Shown: positions 9,164 through 17,941, counted from the first letter of the stretch. The stretch: DNA of 64,000 nt from Bacteroides congonensis (GCF_900130125.1 NZ_FQXY01000010.1:1598294-1662293), one strand, 5' to 3'. Numbers and translations are program-made. The notes: a model not told the origin generated them from the letters alone.

Positions 9164-9574
9164 ATGGGAGCAAGAAAAAAAATATCGGCTGAAAAGAGAA
9201 AAGAAGCCCTTAAGACCATGTATTTTGCAAAATTGCAAAATGTTCCTACTTCTCCGCGTAAGATGCGTCTGGTTGCAGACATGATCCGTGGTATGGAAGT
9301 GAACAGAGCACTTGGTGTTTTGAAATTTTCTTCAAAAGAAGCTGCTGCAAGAGTGGAAAAATTGCTTCGCTCTGCAATTGCTAACTGGGAACAGAAAAAC
9401 GAACGTAAAGCAGAAAGTGGCGAGTTGTTCGTAACACAGATTTTTGTTGATGGTGGCGCTACACTCAAAAGAATGAGACCGGCACCGCAGGGTAGAGGTT
9501 ATAGAATTCGCAAACGTTCAAATCACGTAACATTGTTCGTTGGTGCTAAAAGTAATAACGAAGATCAAAATTAA
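9164..9574 (+). CDS. rplV: 50S ribosomal protein L22
   Basis: L22 (136 aa) reaches into the exit tunnel. The start MGARKKISAEKRKEAL is a Bacteroidota-type N-terminal extension, followed by the family core VPTSPRKMRLVADMIRG and the tunnel hairpin APQGRGYRIRKRSNHVTLFV. Position between rpsS and rpsC is canonical. Confidence 0.97.
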   Translation: MGARKKISAEKRKEALKTMYFAKLQNVPTSPRKMRLVADMIRGMEVNRALGVLKFSSKEAAARVEKLLRSAIANWEQKNERKAESGELFVTQIFVDGGATLKRMRPAPQGRGYRIRKRSNHVTLFVGAKSNNEDQN

Positions 9575-9579
9575 GGTAG

Positions 9580-10311
9580 ATGGGACAAAAAGTTAATCCA
9601 ATAAGCAACCGTTTAGGAATTATCAGAGGATGGGATTCTAACTGGTATGGTGGAAATGATTACGGTGATTCTTTGCTGGAAGATAGCAAAATCCGTAAAT
9701 ATCTTAATGCAAGACTTGCAAAGGCAAGTGTATCAAGAATCGTAATTGAACGTACGCTGAAGCTCGTTACTATTACTGTTTGTACTGCTCGCCCGGGTAT
9801 TATTATCGGTAAAGGTGGCCAAGAAGTTGATAAGCTAAAGGAGGAGTTGAAGAAGGTTACCGACAAAGATATTCAAATCAATATCTTTGAAGTGAAAAGA
9901 CCTGAACTGGATGCTGTGATTGTTGCTAACAACATCGCTCGCCAGGTAGAAGGTAAAATTGCCTATCGCCGTGCCATCAAGATGGCTATCGCAAACACAA
10001 TGCGTATGGGGGCTGAAGGTATCAAAATTCAGATTTCAGGACGTTTGAATGGAGCTGAAATGGCTCGTTCTGAAATGTATAAAGAAGGAAGAACTCCGTT
10101 GCACACTTTCAGAGCTGATATCGACTACTGTCATGCAGAAGCATTGACTAAGGTAGGTTTGCTGGGTATCAAAGTTTGGATTTGTAGAGGTGAAGTATTT
10201 GGTAAGAGAGAATTAGCTCCGAACTTTACACAAAGCAAAGAAAGTGGTCGTGGAAACAATGGTGGAAACAACGGCGGAAAGAACTTCAAAAGAAAGAAAA
10301 ATAATCGCTAA
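9580..10311 (+). CDS. rpsC: 30S ribosomal protein S3
   Basis: S3 (243 aa) forms the mRNA entry channel and has a KH domain (PGIIIGKGGQEVDKLKEEL, about residues 71-89). The C-terminus ends in a low-complexity Gly/Asn/Lys tail (GRGNNGGNNGGKNFKRKKNN). Start ATG 9580 gives MGQKVNPISNRLGIIRGWDS, the standard S3 beginning. Confidence 0.97.
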   Translation: MGQKVNPISNRLGIIRGWDSNWYGGNDYGDSLLEDSKIRKYLNARLAKASVSRIVIERTLKLVTITVCTARPGIIIGKGGQEVDKLKEELKKVTDKDIQINIFEVKRPELDAVIVANNIARQVEGKIAYRRAIKMAIANTMRMGAEGIKIQISGRLNGAEMARSEMYKEGRTPLHTFRADIDYCHAEALTKVGLLGIKVWICRGEVFGKRELAPNFTQSKESGRGNNGGNNGGKNFKRKKNNR

Positions 10312-10334
10312 ACGAATTTGAATTTTAGGAAACT

Positions 10335-10769
10335 ATGTTACAACCGAAAAAGACAAAATTCAGAAGACAACAAAAAGGCCGTCAGAAAGGAATTGCTCAG
10401 AGAGGCAATCAGCTGGCCTTTGGTTCTTTTGGCATAAAGGCTTTGGAGACTAAGTGGATTACAGGCCGTCAGATCGAAGCTGCTCGTATTGCAGTAACAA
10501 GATATATGCAACGTCAAGGACAGATCTGGATCCGTATATTCCCGGACAAACCGATCACTAGAAAACCTGCCGATGTACGTATGGGTAAAGGTAAAGGTGC
10601 TCCGGAAGGATTTGTGGCTCCTGTGACTCCAGGTAGAATCATTATTGAAGCTGAAGGAGTATCTTACGAAATCGCGAAAGAAGCATTGCGCTTAGCTGCT
10701 CAAAAGCTTCCTATTACAACGAAGTTTGTCGTAAGACGTGATTATGATATTCAAAATCAAAATGCGTAA
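10335..10769 (+). CDS. rplP: 50S ribosomal protein L16
   Basis: L16 (144 aa) contacts the A-site tRNA elbow. MLQPKKTKFRRQQKGR, the motif GRQIEAARIAVTRYMQRQGQ and GKGKGAPEGFVAPVTPGRII are all typical. It is followed 5 bp later by rpmC. Confidence 0.97.
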   Translation: MLQPKKTKFRRQQKGRQKGIAQRGNQLAFGSFGIKALETKWITGRQIEAARIAVTRYMQRQGQIWIRIFPDKPITRKPADVRMGKGKGAPEGFVAPVTPGRIIIEAEGVSYEIAKEALRLAAQKLPITTKFVVRRDYDIQNQNA

Positions 10770-10774
10770 GTGTT

Positions 10775-10972
10775 ATGAAAATTGCAGAAATTAAAGAAAT
10801 GACTACTAGTGATTTAGTAGAAAGAGTAGAGGCAGAAACAGCTAATTATGACCAAATGGTTATCAATCATTCTATTTCTCCTTTGGAAAATCCTGCTCAA
10901 ATCAAACAATTACGCAGGACTATTGCGCGTATGAAAACTGAGTTACGCCAAAGAGAACTTAACAATAAATGA
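10775..10972 (+). CDS. rpmC: 50S ribosomal protein L29
   Basis: L29 (65 aa), a small two-helix protein at the tunnel exit near L23. The C-terminal motif NPAQIKQLRRTIARMKTELR is characteristic. Its TGA overlaps the first possible start of rpsQ (ATGA). Confidence 0.94.
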   Translation: MKIAEIKEMTTSDLVERVEAETANYDQMVINHSISPLENPAQIKQLRRTIARMKTELRQRELNNK

Positions 10973-11238
10973 TCAGCTTGATGGAAGCAAGAAATTTAAG
11001 AAAAGAAAGAACAGGGGTTGTTGTGAGCAATAAGATGGATAAGACTATCACAATTGCAGCCAAATTTAAGGAAAAACACCCTATATATGGTAAGTTCGTT
11101 AGCAAAACGAAGAAGTACCATGCTCACGATGAAAAGAATGAATGCAATATCGGTGATACTGTAAGCATCATGGAAACTCGTCCTTTGAGCAAGACTAAAA
11201 GATGGAGATTAGTAGAAATAATTGAAAGAGCTAAGTAA
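10969..11238 (+). CDS. rpsQ: 30S ribosomal protein S17
   Basis: S17 (89 aa from ATG 10969, 85 aa from ATG 10981) is an OB-fold primary 16S rRNA binder. LRKERTGVVVSNKMDKTITI and DTVSIMETRPLSKTKRWRLV are family hallmarks. The upstream ATG overlaps the rpmC stop as ATGA, suggesting coupling. The second ATG gives MEARNLRKERTG, which resembles other S17 starts more closely, so the start is uncertain by four codons. Confidence 0.94.
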   Translation: MISLMEARNLRKERTGVVVSNKMDKTITIAAKFKEKHPIYGKFVSKTKKYHAHDEKNECNIGDTVSIMETRPLSKTKRWRLVEIIERAK

Positions 11239-11240
11239 TT

Positions 11241-11606
11241 ATGATACAAGTAGAATCCAGACTTACAGTATGTGATAACAGTGGAGCTAAAGAGGCTATG
11301 TGTATCCGCGTTTTGGGTGGTACACGTCGTCGTTACGCTTCAGTGGGGGATGTCATTGTTGTTTCAGTGAAGAGTGTTATCCCTTCTAGTGATGTTAAAA
11401 AAGGTGCAGTATCAAAGGCTTTGATTGTACGTACAAAGAAAGAAATCCGTCGTCCTGATGGTTCTTATATACGTTTTGATGATAATGCTTGCGTGTTGTT
11501 GAATAATGCAGGTGAAATTAGAGGAAGTCGTATTTTCGGTCCTGTAGCAAGAGAACTTCGTGCTACTAACATGAAAGTTGTGTCACTTGCGCCTGAGGTA
11601 CTTTAA
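11241..11606 (+). CDS. rplN: 50S ribosomal protein L14
   Basis: L14 (121 aa) lies at the subunit interface. MIQVESRLTVCDNSGAKEAM and RGSRIFGPVARELR are near-invariant. It opens two bases after rpsQ ends. Confidence 0.97.
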   Translation: MIQVESRLTVCDNSGAKEAMCIRVLGGTRRRYASVGDVIVVSVKSVIPSSDVKKGAVSKALIVRTKKEIRRPDGSYIRFDDNACVLLNNAGEIRGSRIFGPVARELRATNMKVVSLAPEVL

Positions 11607-11626
11607 TTTTGTAAAAGATTTAAGTA

Positions 11627-11956
11627 ATGAGTAAATTACATATTAAAAAAGGCGATACAGTTTACGTAAATGCTGGTGAAGATAAGGGCAAAACTGGTCG
11701 TGTATTGAAGGTTCTTGTTAAAGAAGGACGTGCATTTGTAGAAGGTATCAACATGGTATCTAAAAGCACAAAACCGAATGCAAAGAATCCGCAAGGTGGT
11801 ATTGTGAAGCAGGAAGCTTCTATCCACGTTTCAAACTTGAACCCGGTTGATCCAAAAACTGGTAAAGCAACGCGTATTGGGAGAAAAGTAAGTTCTTTGG
11901 AAGGTAAAAGAACTGTAGTGCGTTATTCTAAAAAATCAGGAGAGGAGATTAAGTAA
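11627..11956 (+). CDS. rplX: 50S ribosomal protein L24
   Basis: L24 (109 aa) is an assembly-initiator protein with a KOW motif (IKKGDTVYVNAGEDKGKTGR, residues about 6-25). The stop overlaps the start of rplE by one base (TAATG), indicating coupled translation. Confidence 0.96.
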   Translation: MSKLHIKKGDTVYVNAGEDKGKTGRVLKVLVKEGRAFVEGINMVSKSTKPNAKNPQGGIVKQEASIHVSNLNPVDPKTGKATRIGRKVSSLEGKRTVVRYSKKSGEEIK

Positions 11957-12513
11957 TGAGTAATACTGCTAGTCTTAAGAAAGAATATGCAGAGCGTATA
12001 GCACCTGCATTGAAATCACAGTTCCAGTATTCTTCTACAATGCAGATACCCGTACTTAAGAAGATTGTTATCAATCAGGGTTTAGGTATGGCTGTTGCCG
12101 ATAAGAAGATTATTGAAGTTGCAATCAATGAAATGACAGCTATTACAGGTCAGAAAGCTGTAGCTACCATTTCTCGTAAAGATATCGCAAACTTTAAGTT
12201 GCGTAAAAAAATGCCGATTGGCGTTATGGTAACTTTACGTCGTGAAAGAATGTACGAATTCCTTGAAAAATTGGTTCGTGTAGCTCTTCCTCGTATCCGT
12301 GACTTCAAAGGTATCGAAAGTAAGTTTGATGGTAAAGGTAACTATACCCTTGGTATTCAGGAACAAATTATTTTCCCTGAAATAAATATCGATAGTATTA
12401 CAAGAATTCTCGGAATGAATATTACCTTTGTAACCTCTGCGGAAACAGATGAAGAAGGTTATGCATTGCTGAAGGAATTCGGTTTACCTTTTAAAAACGC
12501 TAAAAAAGACTAA
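11956..12513 (+). CDS. rplE: 50S ribosomal protein L5
   Basis: L5 (185 aa) binds 5S rRNA and the P-site tRNA region. IPVLKKIVINQGLGMAVADK, the segment KLRKKMPIGVMVTLRRERMY and GIQEQIIFPEINIDSI identify it. Coupled to rplX by a one-base overlap. Confidence 0.97.
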   Translation: MSNTASLKKEYAERIAPALKSQFQYSSTMQIPVLKKIVINQGLGMAVADKKIIEVAINEMTAITGQKAVATISRKDIANFKLRKKMPIGVMVTLRRERMYEFLEKLVRVALPRIRDFKGIESKFDGKGNYTLGIQEQIIFPEINIDSITRILGMNITFVTSAETDEEGYALLKEFGLPFKNAKKD

Positions 12514-12518
12514 TAGAT

Positions 12519-12818
12519 ATGGCAAAGGAATCAATGAAAGCACGTGAAGTAAAACGTGCTAAATTAGTAGCCAAATTCGCGGAAAAAAGAGCTGCTTTGA
12601 AGCAAATCGTTAGAACAGGTGATCCTGCTGACGCTTTCGAAGCTGCACAGAAGTTGCAAGAGTTGCCGAAGAATTCTAATCCGATTCGTATGCACAACCG
12701 TTGCAAACTGACTGGTCGTCCTAAAGGTTATATTCGCCAATTCGGAATTTCAAGAATTCAATTCCGTGAAATGGCATCTAACGGACTGATCCCAGGCGTA
12801 AAGAAAGCAAGCTGGTAA
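12519..12818 (+). CDS. rpsN: 30S ribosomal protein S14 (zinc-free type)
   Basis: S14 (99 aa), the long form lacking the CxxC zinc motifs of the short paralogue; the only Cys lies in HNRCKLTGRPKGYIRQFGIS. The C-terminus IPGVKKASW is canonical. Position between rplE and rpsH is standard. Confidence 0.96.
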   Translation: MAKESMKAREVKRAKLVAKFAEKRAALKQIVRTGDPADAFEAAQKLQELPKNSNPIRMHNRCKLTGRPKGYIRQFGISRIQFREMASNGLIPGVKKASW

Positions 12819-12869
12819 TTATTGTTTAAATATTGTCAGGGAAGTCCTGATTAATTTAATTTATTTTAT

Positions 12870-13265
12870 ATGACTGATCCAATAGCAGATTATTTGACGA
12901 GGTTGCGGAACGCGATTGGTGCTAAGCACAGAGTTGTTGAAGTTCCCGCTTCGAACTTGAAAAAAGAAATCACTAAGATTCTTTTTGAAAAAGGCTACAT
13001 TCTTAACTATAAGTTTGTAGAAGATGGTCCTCAAGGAACTATTAAGGTTGCCTTGAAGTATGATTCTGTTAACAAAGTTAACGCAATCAAAAAATTAGAA
13101 AGAATATCTTCTCCGGGTATGCGTAAGTATACTGGTTATAAAGATATGCCGCGTGTTATTAATGGGCTGGGTATTGCTATAATATCTACTTCCAAAGGTG
13201 TAATGACTAACAAAGAGGCTGCAGAACTGAAGATCGGTGGTGAAGTCTTGTGTTATGTATATTAA
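12870..13265 (+). CDS. rpsH: 30S ribosomal protein S8
   Basis: S8 (131 aa) binds helix 21 of 16S rRNA. MTDPIADYLTRLRNAIGAKH at the start and GLGIAIISTSKGVMTNKEA near the end are diagnostic. In E. coli S8 represses the spc operon; no matching RNA target was recognised here. Confidence 0.97.
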   Translation: MTDPIADYLTRLRNAIGAKHRVVEVPASNLKKEITKILFEKGYILNYKFVEDGPQGTIKVALKYDSVNKVNAIKKLERISSPGMRKYTGYKDMPRVINGLGIAIISTSKGVMTNKEAAELKIGGEVLCYVY

Positions 13266-13280
13266 TTAGGAGGAATTAGA

Positions 13281-13850
13281 ATGTCAAGAATAGGAAAATT
13301 ACCCATTAGTATTCCTGCTGGAGTGACAGTCACTCTGAAGGATGATGTGGTTACCGTAAAGGGACCCAAAGGCGAATTGAGCCAATATGTGAATCCTGCT
13401 ATCAATGTTGCCATTGAAGATGGACACGTGACTTTAACAGAAAACGATAAAGAAATGCTTGATAACCCGAAGCAGAAACATGCTTTCCACGGTTTGTATC
13501 GTTCATTGGTTCATAACATGGTTGTGGGCGTATCTGAAGGATATAAGAAAGAGTTGGAACTTGTCGGTGTAGGTTATCGTGCTTCTAACCAAGGTAACAT
13601 CATTGAACTGGCTTTAGGTTATACACACAATATTTTCATTCAATTGCCTGCTGAGGTAAAGGTTGAAACTAAGTCTGAAAGAAATAAGAATCCTCTTATC
13701 ATATTGGAATCGTGTGACAAACAGTTGCTTGGTCAAGTTTGCTCTAAAATACGTTCTTTCCGTAAGCCTGAACCATATAAGGGTAAAGGTATTAAGTTTG
13801 TTGGCGAAGTAATTCGTAGAAAGTCTGGTAAATCAGCCGGCGCTAAGTAA
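13281..13850 (+). CDS. rplF: 50S ribosomal protein L6
   Basis: L6 (189 aa), near the factor-binding site. MSRIGKLPISIPAGVTVTLK, GPKGELSQYV and the C-terminal PEPYKGKGIKFVGEVIRRKS are typical. A strong SD (AGGAGG, 13268-13273) lies 7 nt before the ATG, unlike most neighbours. Confidence 0.97.
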   Translation: MSRIGKLPISIPAGVTVTLKDDVVTVKGPKGELSQYVNPAINVAIEDGHVTLTENDKEMLDNPKQKHAFHGLYRSLVHNMVVGVSEGYKKELELVGVGYRASNQGNIIELALGYTHNIFIQLPAEVKVETKSERNKNPLIILESCDKQLLGQVCSKIRSFRKPEPYKGKGIKFVGEVIRRKSGKSAGAK

Positions 13851-13871
13851 ATCATATAAAATTAGATTATT

Positions 13872-14216
13872 ATGACAACAAAAATAGAAAGACGAGTTAA
13901 GATCAAATATAGCGTACGCAATAAGATTTCAGGTACTACTGAACGTCCGCGTATGAGTGTATTTAGAAGTAACAAGCAAATTTATGTCCAGATTATCGAT
14001 GATCTTTCTGGTAAGACACTGGCTGCTGCTTCTTCTTTAGGTGTGACTGAGAAGGTTGCTAAAAAAGAACAAGCTGCTAAAGTTGGTGAGATGATTGCTA
14101 AAAAGGCTCAGGAAGCAGGTATAACTACTGTTGTTTTCGACCGTAATGGTTACTTGTATCATGGGAGAGTAAAAGAAGTAGCTGATGCTGCTCGTAACGG
14201 TGGACTTAAATTTTAA
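13872..14216 (+). CDS. rplR: 50S ribosomal protein L18
   Basis: L18 (114 aa) brings 5S rRNA into the central protuberance with L5 and L25. The segments ERPRMSVFRSNKQIYVQIID and VVFDRNGYLYHGRVKEVADA are conserved. Four bases separate it from rpsE. Confidence 0.97.
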   Translation: MTTKIERRVKIKYSVRNKISGTTERPRMSVFRSNKQIYVQIIDDLSGKTLAAASSLGVTEKVAKKEQAAKVGEMIAKKAQEAGITTVVFDRNGYLYHGRVKEVADAARNGGLKF

Positions 14217-14221
14217 TCATT

Positions 14222-14740
14222 ATGGCAGGAGTTAATAATAGAGTTAAGATTACTAACGATATAGAACTGAAAGATAGATTGGTTGCTATTAATCGTGTTA
14301 CTAAAGTTACCAAAGGTGGTAGAACTTTTAGTTTCTCTGCAATCGTTGTTGTAGGTAACGAAGAAGGTATCATTGGTTGGGGACTTGGTAAAGCAGGTGA
14401 AGTAACAGCTGCTATCGCTAAAGGTGTTGAGTCAGCTAAAAAGAACCTGGTGAAGGTACCTATTTTGAAAGGTACTGTTCCTCATGAACAATCAGCTAGA
14501 TTTGGTGGTGCTGAAGTATTCATCAAACCTGCATCTCACGGAACTGGTGTTGTAGCCGGTGGTGCTATGCGTGCTGTTTTGGAAAGTGTTGGTGTAACTG
14601 ACGTTTTGGCAAAATCAAAGGGTTCTTCAAATCCGCATAACCTTGTTAAAGCTACAATCGAAGCTTTAAGCGAAATGCGTGATGCAAGAATGGTTGCTCA
14701 GAACAGAGGTATTAGTGTTGAAAAAGTATTTAGAGGATAA
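14222..14740 (+). CDS. rpsE: 30S ribosomal protein S5
   Basis: S5 (172 aa) affects decoding fidelity. The dsRBD-like N-domain (VTKGGRTFSFSAIVVVGNEE) and C-domain (RFGGAEVFIKPASHGTGVVA, GGAMRAVLESVGVTDVLAKS) are intact. Confidence 0.97.
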   Translation: MAGVNNRVKITNDIELKDRLVAINRVTKVTKGGRTFSFSAIVVVGNEEGIIGWGLGKAGEVTAAIAKGVESAKKNLVKVPILKGTVPHEQSARFGGAEVFIKPASHGTGVVAGGAMRAVLESVGVTDVLAKSKGSSNPHNLVKATIEALSEMRDARMVAQNRGISVEKVFRG

Positions 14741-14749
14741 GGAGGGGAT

Positions 14750-14926
14750 ATGTCAACTATAAAGATTAAACAAGTTAAAAGTAGAATTGGTGCTCCGGCT
14801 GATCAGAAAAGAACTCTTGATGCACTGGGACTTCGTAAACTGAACCGCGTGGTTGAACACGAAAGCACTCCTTCAATTCTTGGAATGGTAGATAAGGTAA
14901 AACACTTGGTTACCATTGTTAAGTAA
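14750..14926 (+). CDS. rpmD: 50S ribosomal protein L30
   Basis: A 58-codon gene read directly from the sequence: MSTIKIKQVKSRIGAPADQK is the start and HLVTIVK the end, with the L30 core RTLDALGLRKLNRVV between. It occupies the expected slot between rpsE and rplO. A strong SD (GGAGGGG, 14741-14747) immediately precedes the ATG. Easily missed because of its size. Confidence 0.95.
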   Translation: MSTIKIKQVKSRIGAPADQKRTLDALGLRKLNRVVEHESTPSILGMVDKVKHLVTIVK

Positions 14927-14958
14927 TCATTTATTGAATAATAAAACGAAATTACAAT

Positions 14959-15405
14959 ATGAACTTAAGTAATTTAAAACCTGCAGAGGGATCTACTAAG
15001 ACAAGAAAAAGAATTGGACGTGGAACTGGTTCTGGCTTAGGCGGTACTTCTACAAGAGGTCATAAGGGAGCTAAATCAAGATCTGGATACTCTAAGAAAA
15101 TCGGTTTTGAAGGTGGTCAGATGCCTCTTCAACGTCGAGTTCCTAAATTTGGTTTTAAGAATATCAATCGTGTAGAATATAAAGCAATCAACTTGGATAC
15201 TATCCAGAAACTTGCTGAAGCTAAGAGCTTGGCAAAAGTTGGTGTTAACGACTTTATCGAAGCAGGATTTATTTCTTCAAATCAGTTGGTAAAAGTATTG
15301 GGTAACGGAACTCTGACTAACAAGCTGGAAGTAGAAGCTCATGCATTCTCTAAGACTGCAACTGCTGCTATCGAAGCTGCTGGTGGAACTGTAGTAAAAC
15401 TCTGA
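14959..15405 (+). CDS. rplO: 50S ribosomal protein L15
   Basis: L15 (148 aa), a late-assembly 50S protein. The Gly/Arg-rich N-terminus (KTRKRIGRGTGSGLGGTSTR, then GHKGAKSRSGYSKKIGFEGG) and MPLQRRVPKFGF are unmistakable. secY starts 4 bp downstream. Confidence 0.97.
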   Translation: MNLSNLKPAEGSTKTRKRIGRGTGSGLGGTSTRGHKGAKSRSGYSKKIGFEGGQMPLQRRVPKFGFKNINRVEYKAINLDTIQKLAEAKSLAKVGVNDFIEAGFISSNQLVKVLGNGTLTNKLEVEAHAFSKTATAAIEAAGGTVVKL

Positions 15406-15409
15406 TTCA

Positions 15410-16750
15410 ATGAGAAAAGCTATTGAAACATTAAAGAATATATGGAAGATTGAGGATCTGAGACAGCGGATCCTCATCACCATATTGTTTGTGGCAATTT
15501 ACCGTTTCGGATCATATGTCGTATTACCGGGTATCAATCCGGCTATGTTGGCAAAATTGCACGAACAAACAAGTGAAGGCCTTTTAGCCTTGTTAAATAT
15601 GTTCTCTGGAGGAGCATTTTCTAATGCCTCTATTTTTGCATTAGGAATCATGCCTTATATCTCTGCATCTATCGTAATCCAGTTGTTGGGAATCGCTGTA
15701 CCGTATTTCCAGAAGCTGCAACGCGAAGGTGAGAGCGGCAGAAGAAAAATGAATCAATATACTCGTTATCTGACGATCGCTATATTGTTAGTTCAGGCCC
15801 CTTCTTATTTGCTCAATCTTAAAATGCAGGCTGGCCCTTCCTTAAATGCTTCATTAGATTGGACTCTGTTTATGGTTACCTCTACCATTATTTTGGCAGC
15901 AGGTAGTATGTTTATTTTGTGGCTTGGTGAAAGAATTACTGATAAAGGTATTGGTAATGGTATTTCATTTATCATCTTAATCGGTATTATCGCCCGTTTC
16001 CCTGATGCTCTGTTGCAGGAGGTTGTATCAAGAGTAGCAAATAAGAGTGGTGGTCTGATTATGTTTATAATTGAAATCGTATTCTTATTGTTAGTGATTG
16101 GCGCTGCTATTCTTTTGGTGCAGGGTACAAGGAAGATTCCTGTGCAGTATGCTAAGAGAATTGTAGGTAACAAGCAATATGGTGGTGCAAGACAGTACAT
16201 TCCTTTGAAAGTGAATGCTGCTGGTGTAATGCCTATCATCTTTGCTCAGGCAATCATGTTTATACCTATTACATTTATCGGTTTTTCCAATGTAAATGAT
16301 GCAGGCGGTTTCTTGCATGCGTTTACAGATCATACAAGTTTCTGGTATAATTTTGTCTTTGCGGTAATGATTATATTATTTACATATTTCTATACTGCAA
16401 TTACAATTAATCCGACTCAGATGGCTGAGGATATGAAGAGAAACAATGGTTTTATTCCTGGCATTAAACCGGGAAAGAAAACAGCAGAGTATATTGATGA
16501 TATTATGTCTCGTATTACTTTACCGGGTTCTTTCTTCCTGGCTTTGGTTGCCATTATGCCTGCATTTGCTGGTATATTCGGAGTACAAGCCGGTTTCGCT
16601 CAATTCTTCGGTGGTACGTCTTTGTTAATTCTTGTAGGTGTGGTTCTTGATACACTGCAACAGGTTGAAAGTCATTTGTTGATGAGACATTATGATGGTC
16701 TGTTGAAGTCAGGTCGTATTAAAGGACGCGCTGGTGTAGCGGCATATTAA
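15410..16750 (+). CDS. secY: Protein translocase subunit SecY
   Basis: SecY (446 aa) is the channel-forming inner-membrane subunit of the Sec translocon. About ten hydrophobic segments are visible, starting with ILITILFVAIYRFGSYVVLP. The plug/lateral gate region contains LLNMFSGGAFSNASIFALGI. Cytosolic loops include LQREGESGRRKMNQYTRYLT and KRNNGFIPGIKPGKKTAEYI, both diagnostic. In E. coli adk is often near this locus; here map follows directly 15 bp later and no adk is present. Confidence 0.98.
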   Translation: MRKAIETLKNIWKIEDLRQRILITILFVAIYRFGSYVVLPGINPAMLAKLHEQTSEGLLALLNMFSGGAFSNASIFALGIMPYISASIVIQLLGIAVPYFQKLQREGESGRRKMNQYTRYLTIAILLVQAPSYLLNLKMQAGPSLNASLDWTLFMVTSTIILAAGSMFILWLGERITDKGIGNGISFIILIGIIARFPDALLQEVVSRVANKSGGLIMFIIEIVFLLLVIGAAILLVQGTRKIPVQYAKRIVGNKQYGGARQYIPLKVNAAGVMPIIFAQAIMFIPITFIGFSNVNDAGGFLHAFTDHTSFWYNFVFAVMIILFTYFYTAITINPTQMAEDMKRNNGFIPGIKPGKKTAEYIDDIMSRITLPGSFFLALVAIMPAFAGIFGVQAGFAQFFGGTSLLILVGVVLDTLQQVESHLLMRHYDGLLKSGRIKGRAGVAAY

Positions 16751-16765
16751 TTCTTTAGATTAGAA

Positions 16766-17563
16766 ATGATATTTCTTAAAACAGAAGATGAAATAGAATT
16801 GCTCCGTCAGAGCAACCTGCTGGTCGGAAAGACTTTGGCAGAGGTTGCCAAACTGGTGAAGCCCGGTGTAACTACACGTGAGTTGGATAAAGTTGCTGAA
16901 GAATTCATTAGAGATCACGGAGCAACTCCAACTTTCAAAGGATTTCCGAATCAATACGGGGAACCGTTTCCCGCATCTCTCTGTACTTCTGTAAATGAAC
17001 AGGTGGTGCATGGAATCCCAAACGATATTGTCCTGAAAGAAGGTGATATCGTATCTGTGGATTGCGGAACTTATATGAATGGTTTTTGTGGTGATTCTGC
17101 TTATACTTTTTGTGTAGGAGAGGTAGACGAAGAAGTTCGTAATTTGTTGAAGGTTACTAAAGAAGCGTTATATATTGGCATTCAGAATGCAGTGCAAGGC
17201 AAAAGAATCGGAGATGTCGGATATGCTATCCAGCAATATTGTGAGTCTCATTCTTATGGTGTAGTGCGTGAGTTTGTAGGTCATGGCATTGGTCATGAAA
17301 TGCATGAAGATCCTCAAGTTCCCAATTACGGTAAGAGAGGATATGGACCTTTGATGAAAAAAGGCCTTTGCATAGCGATAGAGCCGATGATAACACAGGG
17401 TGACCGGCAAGTGATTATGGAACGTGACGGATGGACGGTGAGGACCAGAGACCGTAAGTGTGCTGCACACTTTGAACATACGGTAGCTGTAGGAGCTGGT
17501 GAAGCTGATATTTTGTCATCATTCAAATTCATAGAAGAAGTTTTAGGAGATAAAGCAATATAA
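16766..17563 (+). CDS. map: Methionine aminopeptidase, type I
   Basis: Map (265 aa) removes the initiator methionine from nascent cytosolic proteins. The five metal ligands of the pita-bread fold can be assigned: Asp99, Asp110, His173, Glu206 and Glu237, with substrate-binding His82 in VVHGIP. There is no N-terminal zinc-finger extension, so it is the short bacterial form. Located between secY and infA, the usual Bacteroidota order; infA begins one base after its stop. Confidence 0.97.
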   Translation: MIFLKTEDEIELLRQSNLLVGKTLAEVAKLVKPGVTTRELDKVAEEFIRDHGATPTFKGFPNQYGEPFPASLCTSVNEQVVHGIPNDIVLKEGDIVSVDCGTYMNGFCGDSAYTFCVGEVDEEVRNLLKVTKEALYIGIQNAVQGKRIGDVGYAIQQYCESHSYGVVREFVGHGIGHEMHEDPQVPNYGKRGYGPLMKKGLCIAIEPMITQGDRQVIMERDGWTVRTRDRKCAAHFEHTVAVGAGEADILSSFKFIEEVLGDKAI

Positions 17564-17564
17564 T

Positions 17565-17783
17565 ATGGCAAAGCAATCTGCAATAGAACAAGATGGAGTT
17601 ATAGTTGAAGCATTGTCGAATGCAATGTTTCGTGTTGAATTAGAAAACGGGCATGAGATTACCGCACATATTTCAGGCAAGATGAGGATGCATTACATCA
17701 AGATCCTGCCAGGAGATAAAGTGAGAGTCGAAATGTCTCCTTACGACTTATCGAAAGGAAGAATTGTATTTAGATATAAATAA
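17565..17783 (+). CDS. infA: Translation initiation factor IF-1
   Basis: IF-1 (72 aa) is a single OB-fold that blocks the A site during initiation. MAKQSAIEQDGVIVEALSNA and GHEITAHISGKMRMHYIKIL match the family, and the length is standard. Confidence 0.97.
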   Translation: MAKQSAIEQDGVIVEALSNAMFRVELENGHEITAHISGKMRMHYIKILPGDKVRVEMSPYDLSKGRIVFRYK

Positions 17784-17791
17784 AATAAGAT

Positions 17792-17908
17792 ATGAAAGTA
17801 AGAGCATCATTAAAGAAACGCACGCCAGAATGTAAGATCGTTAGACGTAATGGCCGTTTGTATGTTATTAACAAGAAAAATCCTAAGTATAAACAACGTC
17901 AAGGATAA
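17792..17908 (+). CDS. rpmJ: 50S ribosomal protein L36 (zinc-free type)
   Basis: A 38-codon gene read directly: MKVRASLKKRTPECKIVRRN at the start and KQRQG at the end. In zinc-binding L36 the ligands are Cys11, Cys14, Cys27 and His33. Here the positions are Thr11, Cys14, Asn27 and Tyr33, so zinc cannot be bound in the usual way. Located between infA and rpsM as expected. Confidence 0.95.
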   Translation: MKVRASLKKRTPECKIVRRNGRLYVINKKNPKYKQRQG

Positions 17909-17913
17909 TTTGT

Positions 17914-17921
17914 TATTTTTG
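17914..17921 (+). promoter_or_regulatory. Possible internal promoter -7 box before rpsM
   Basis: TATTTTTG matches TAnnTTTG exactly and lies in the 33-bp rpmJ-rpsM gap, 20 bp before the rpsM ATG. No clear -33 TTG lies 19-21 bp upstream, so activity is uncertain. Confidence 0.4.
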
Positions 17922-17941
17922 CAAAAAAAATAATTTAGTAT

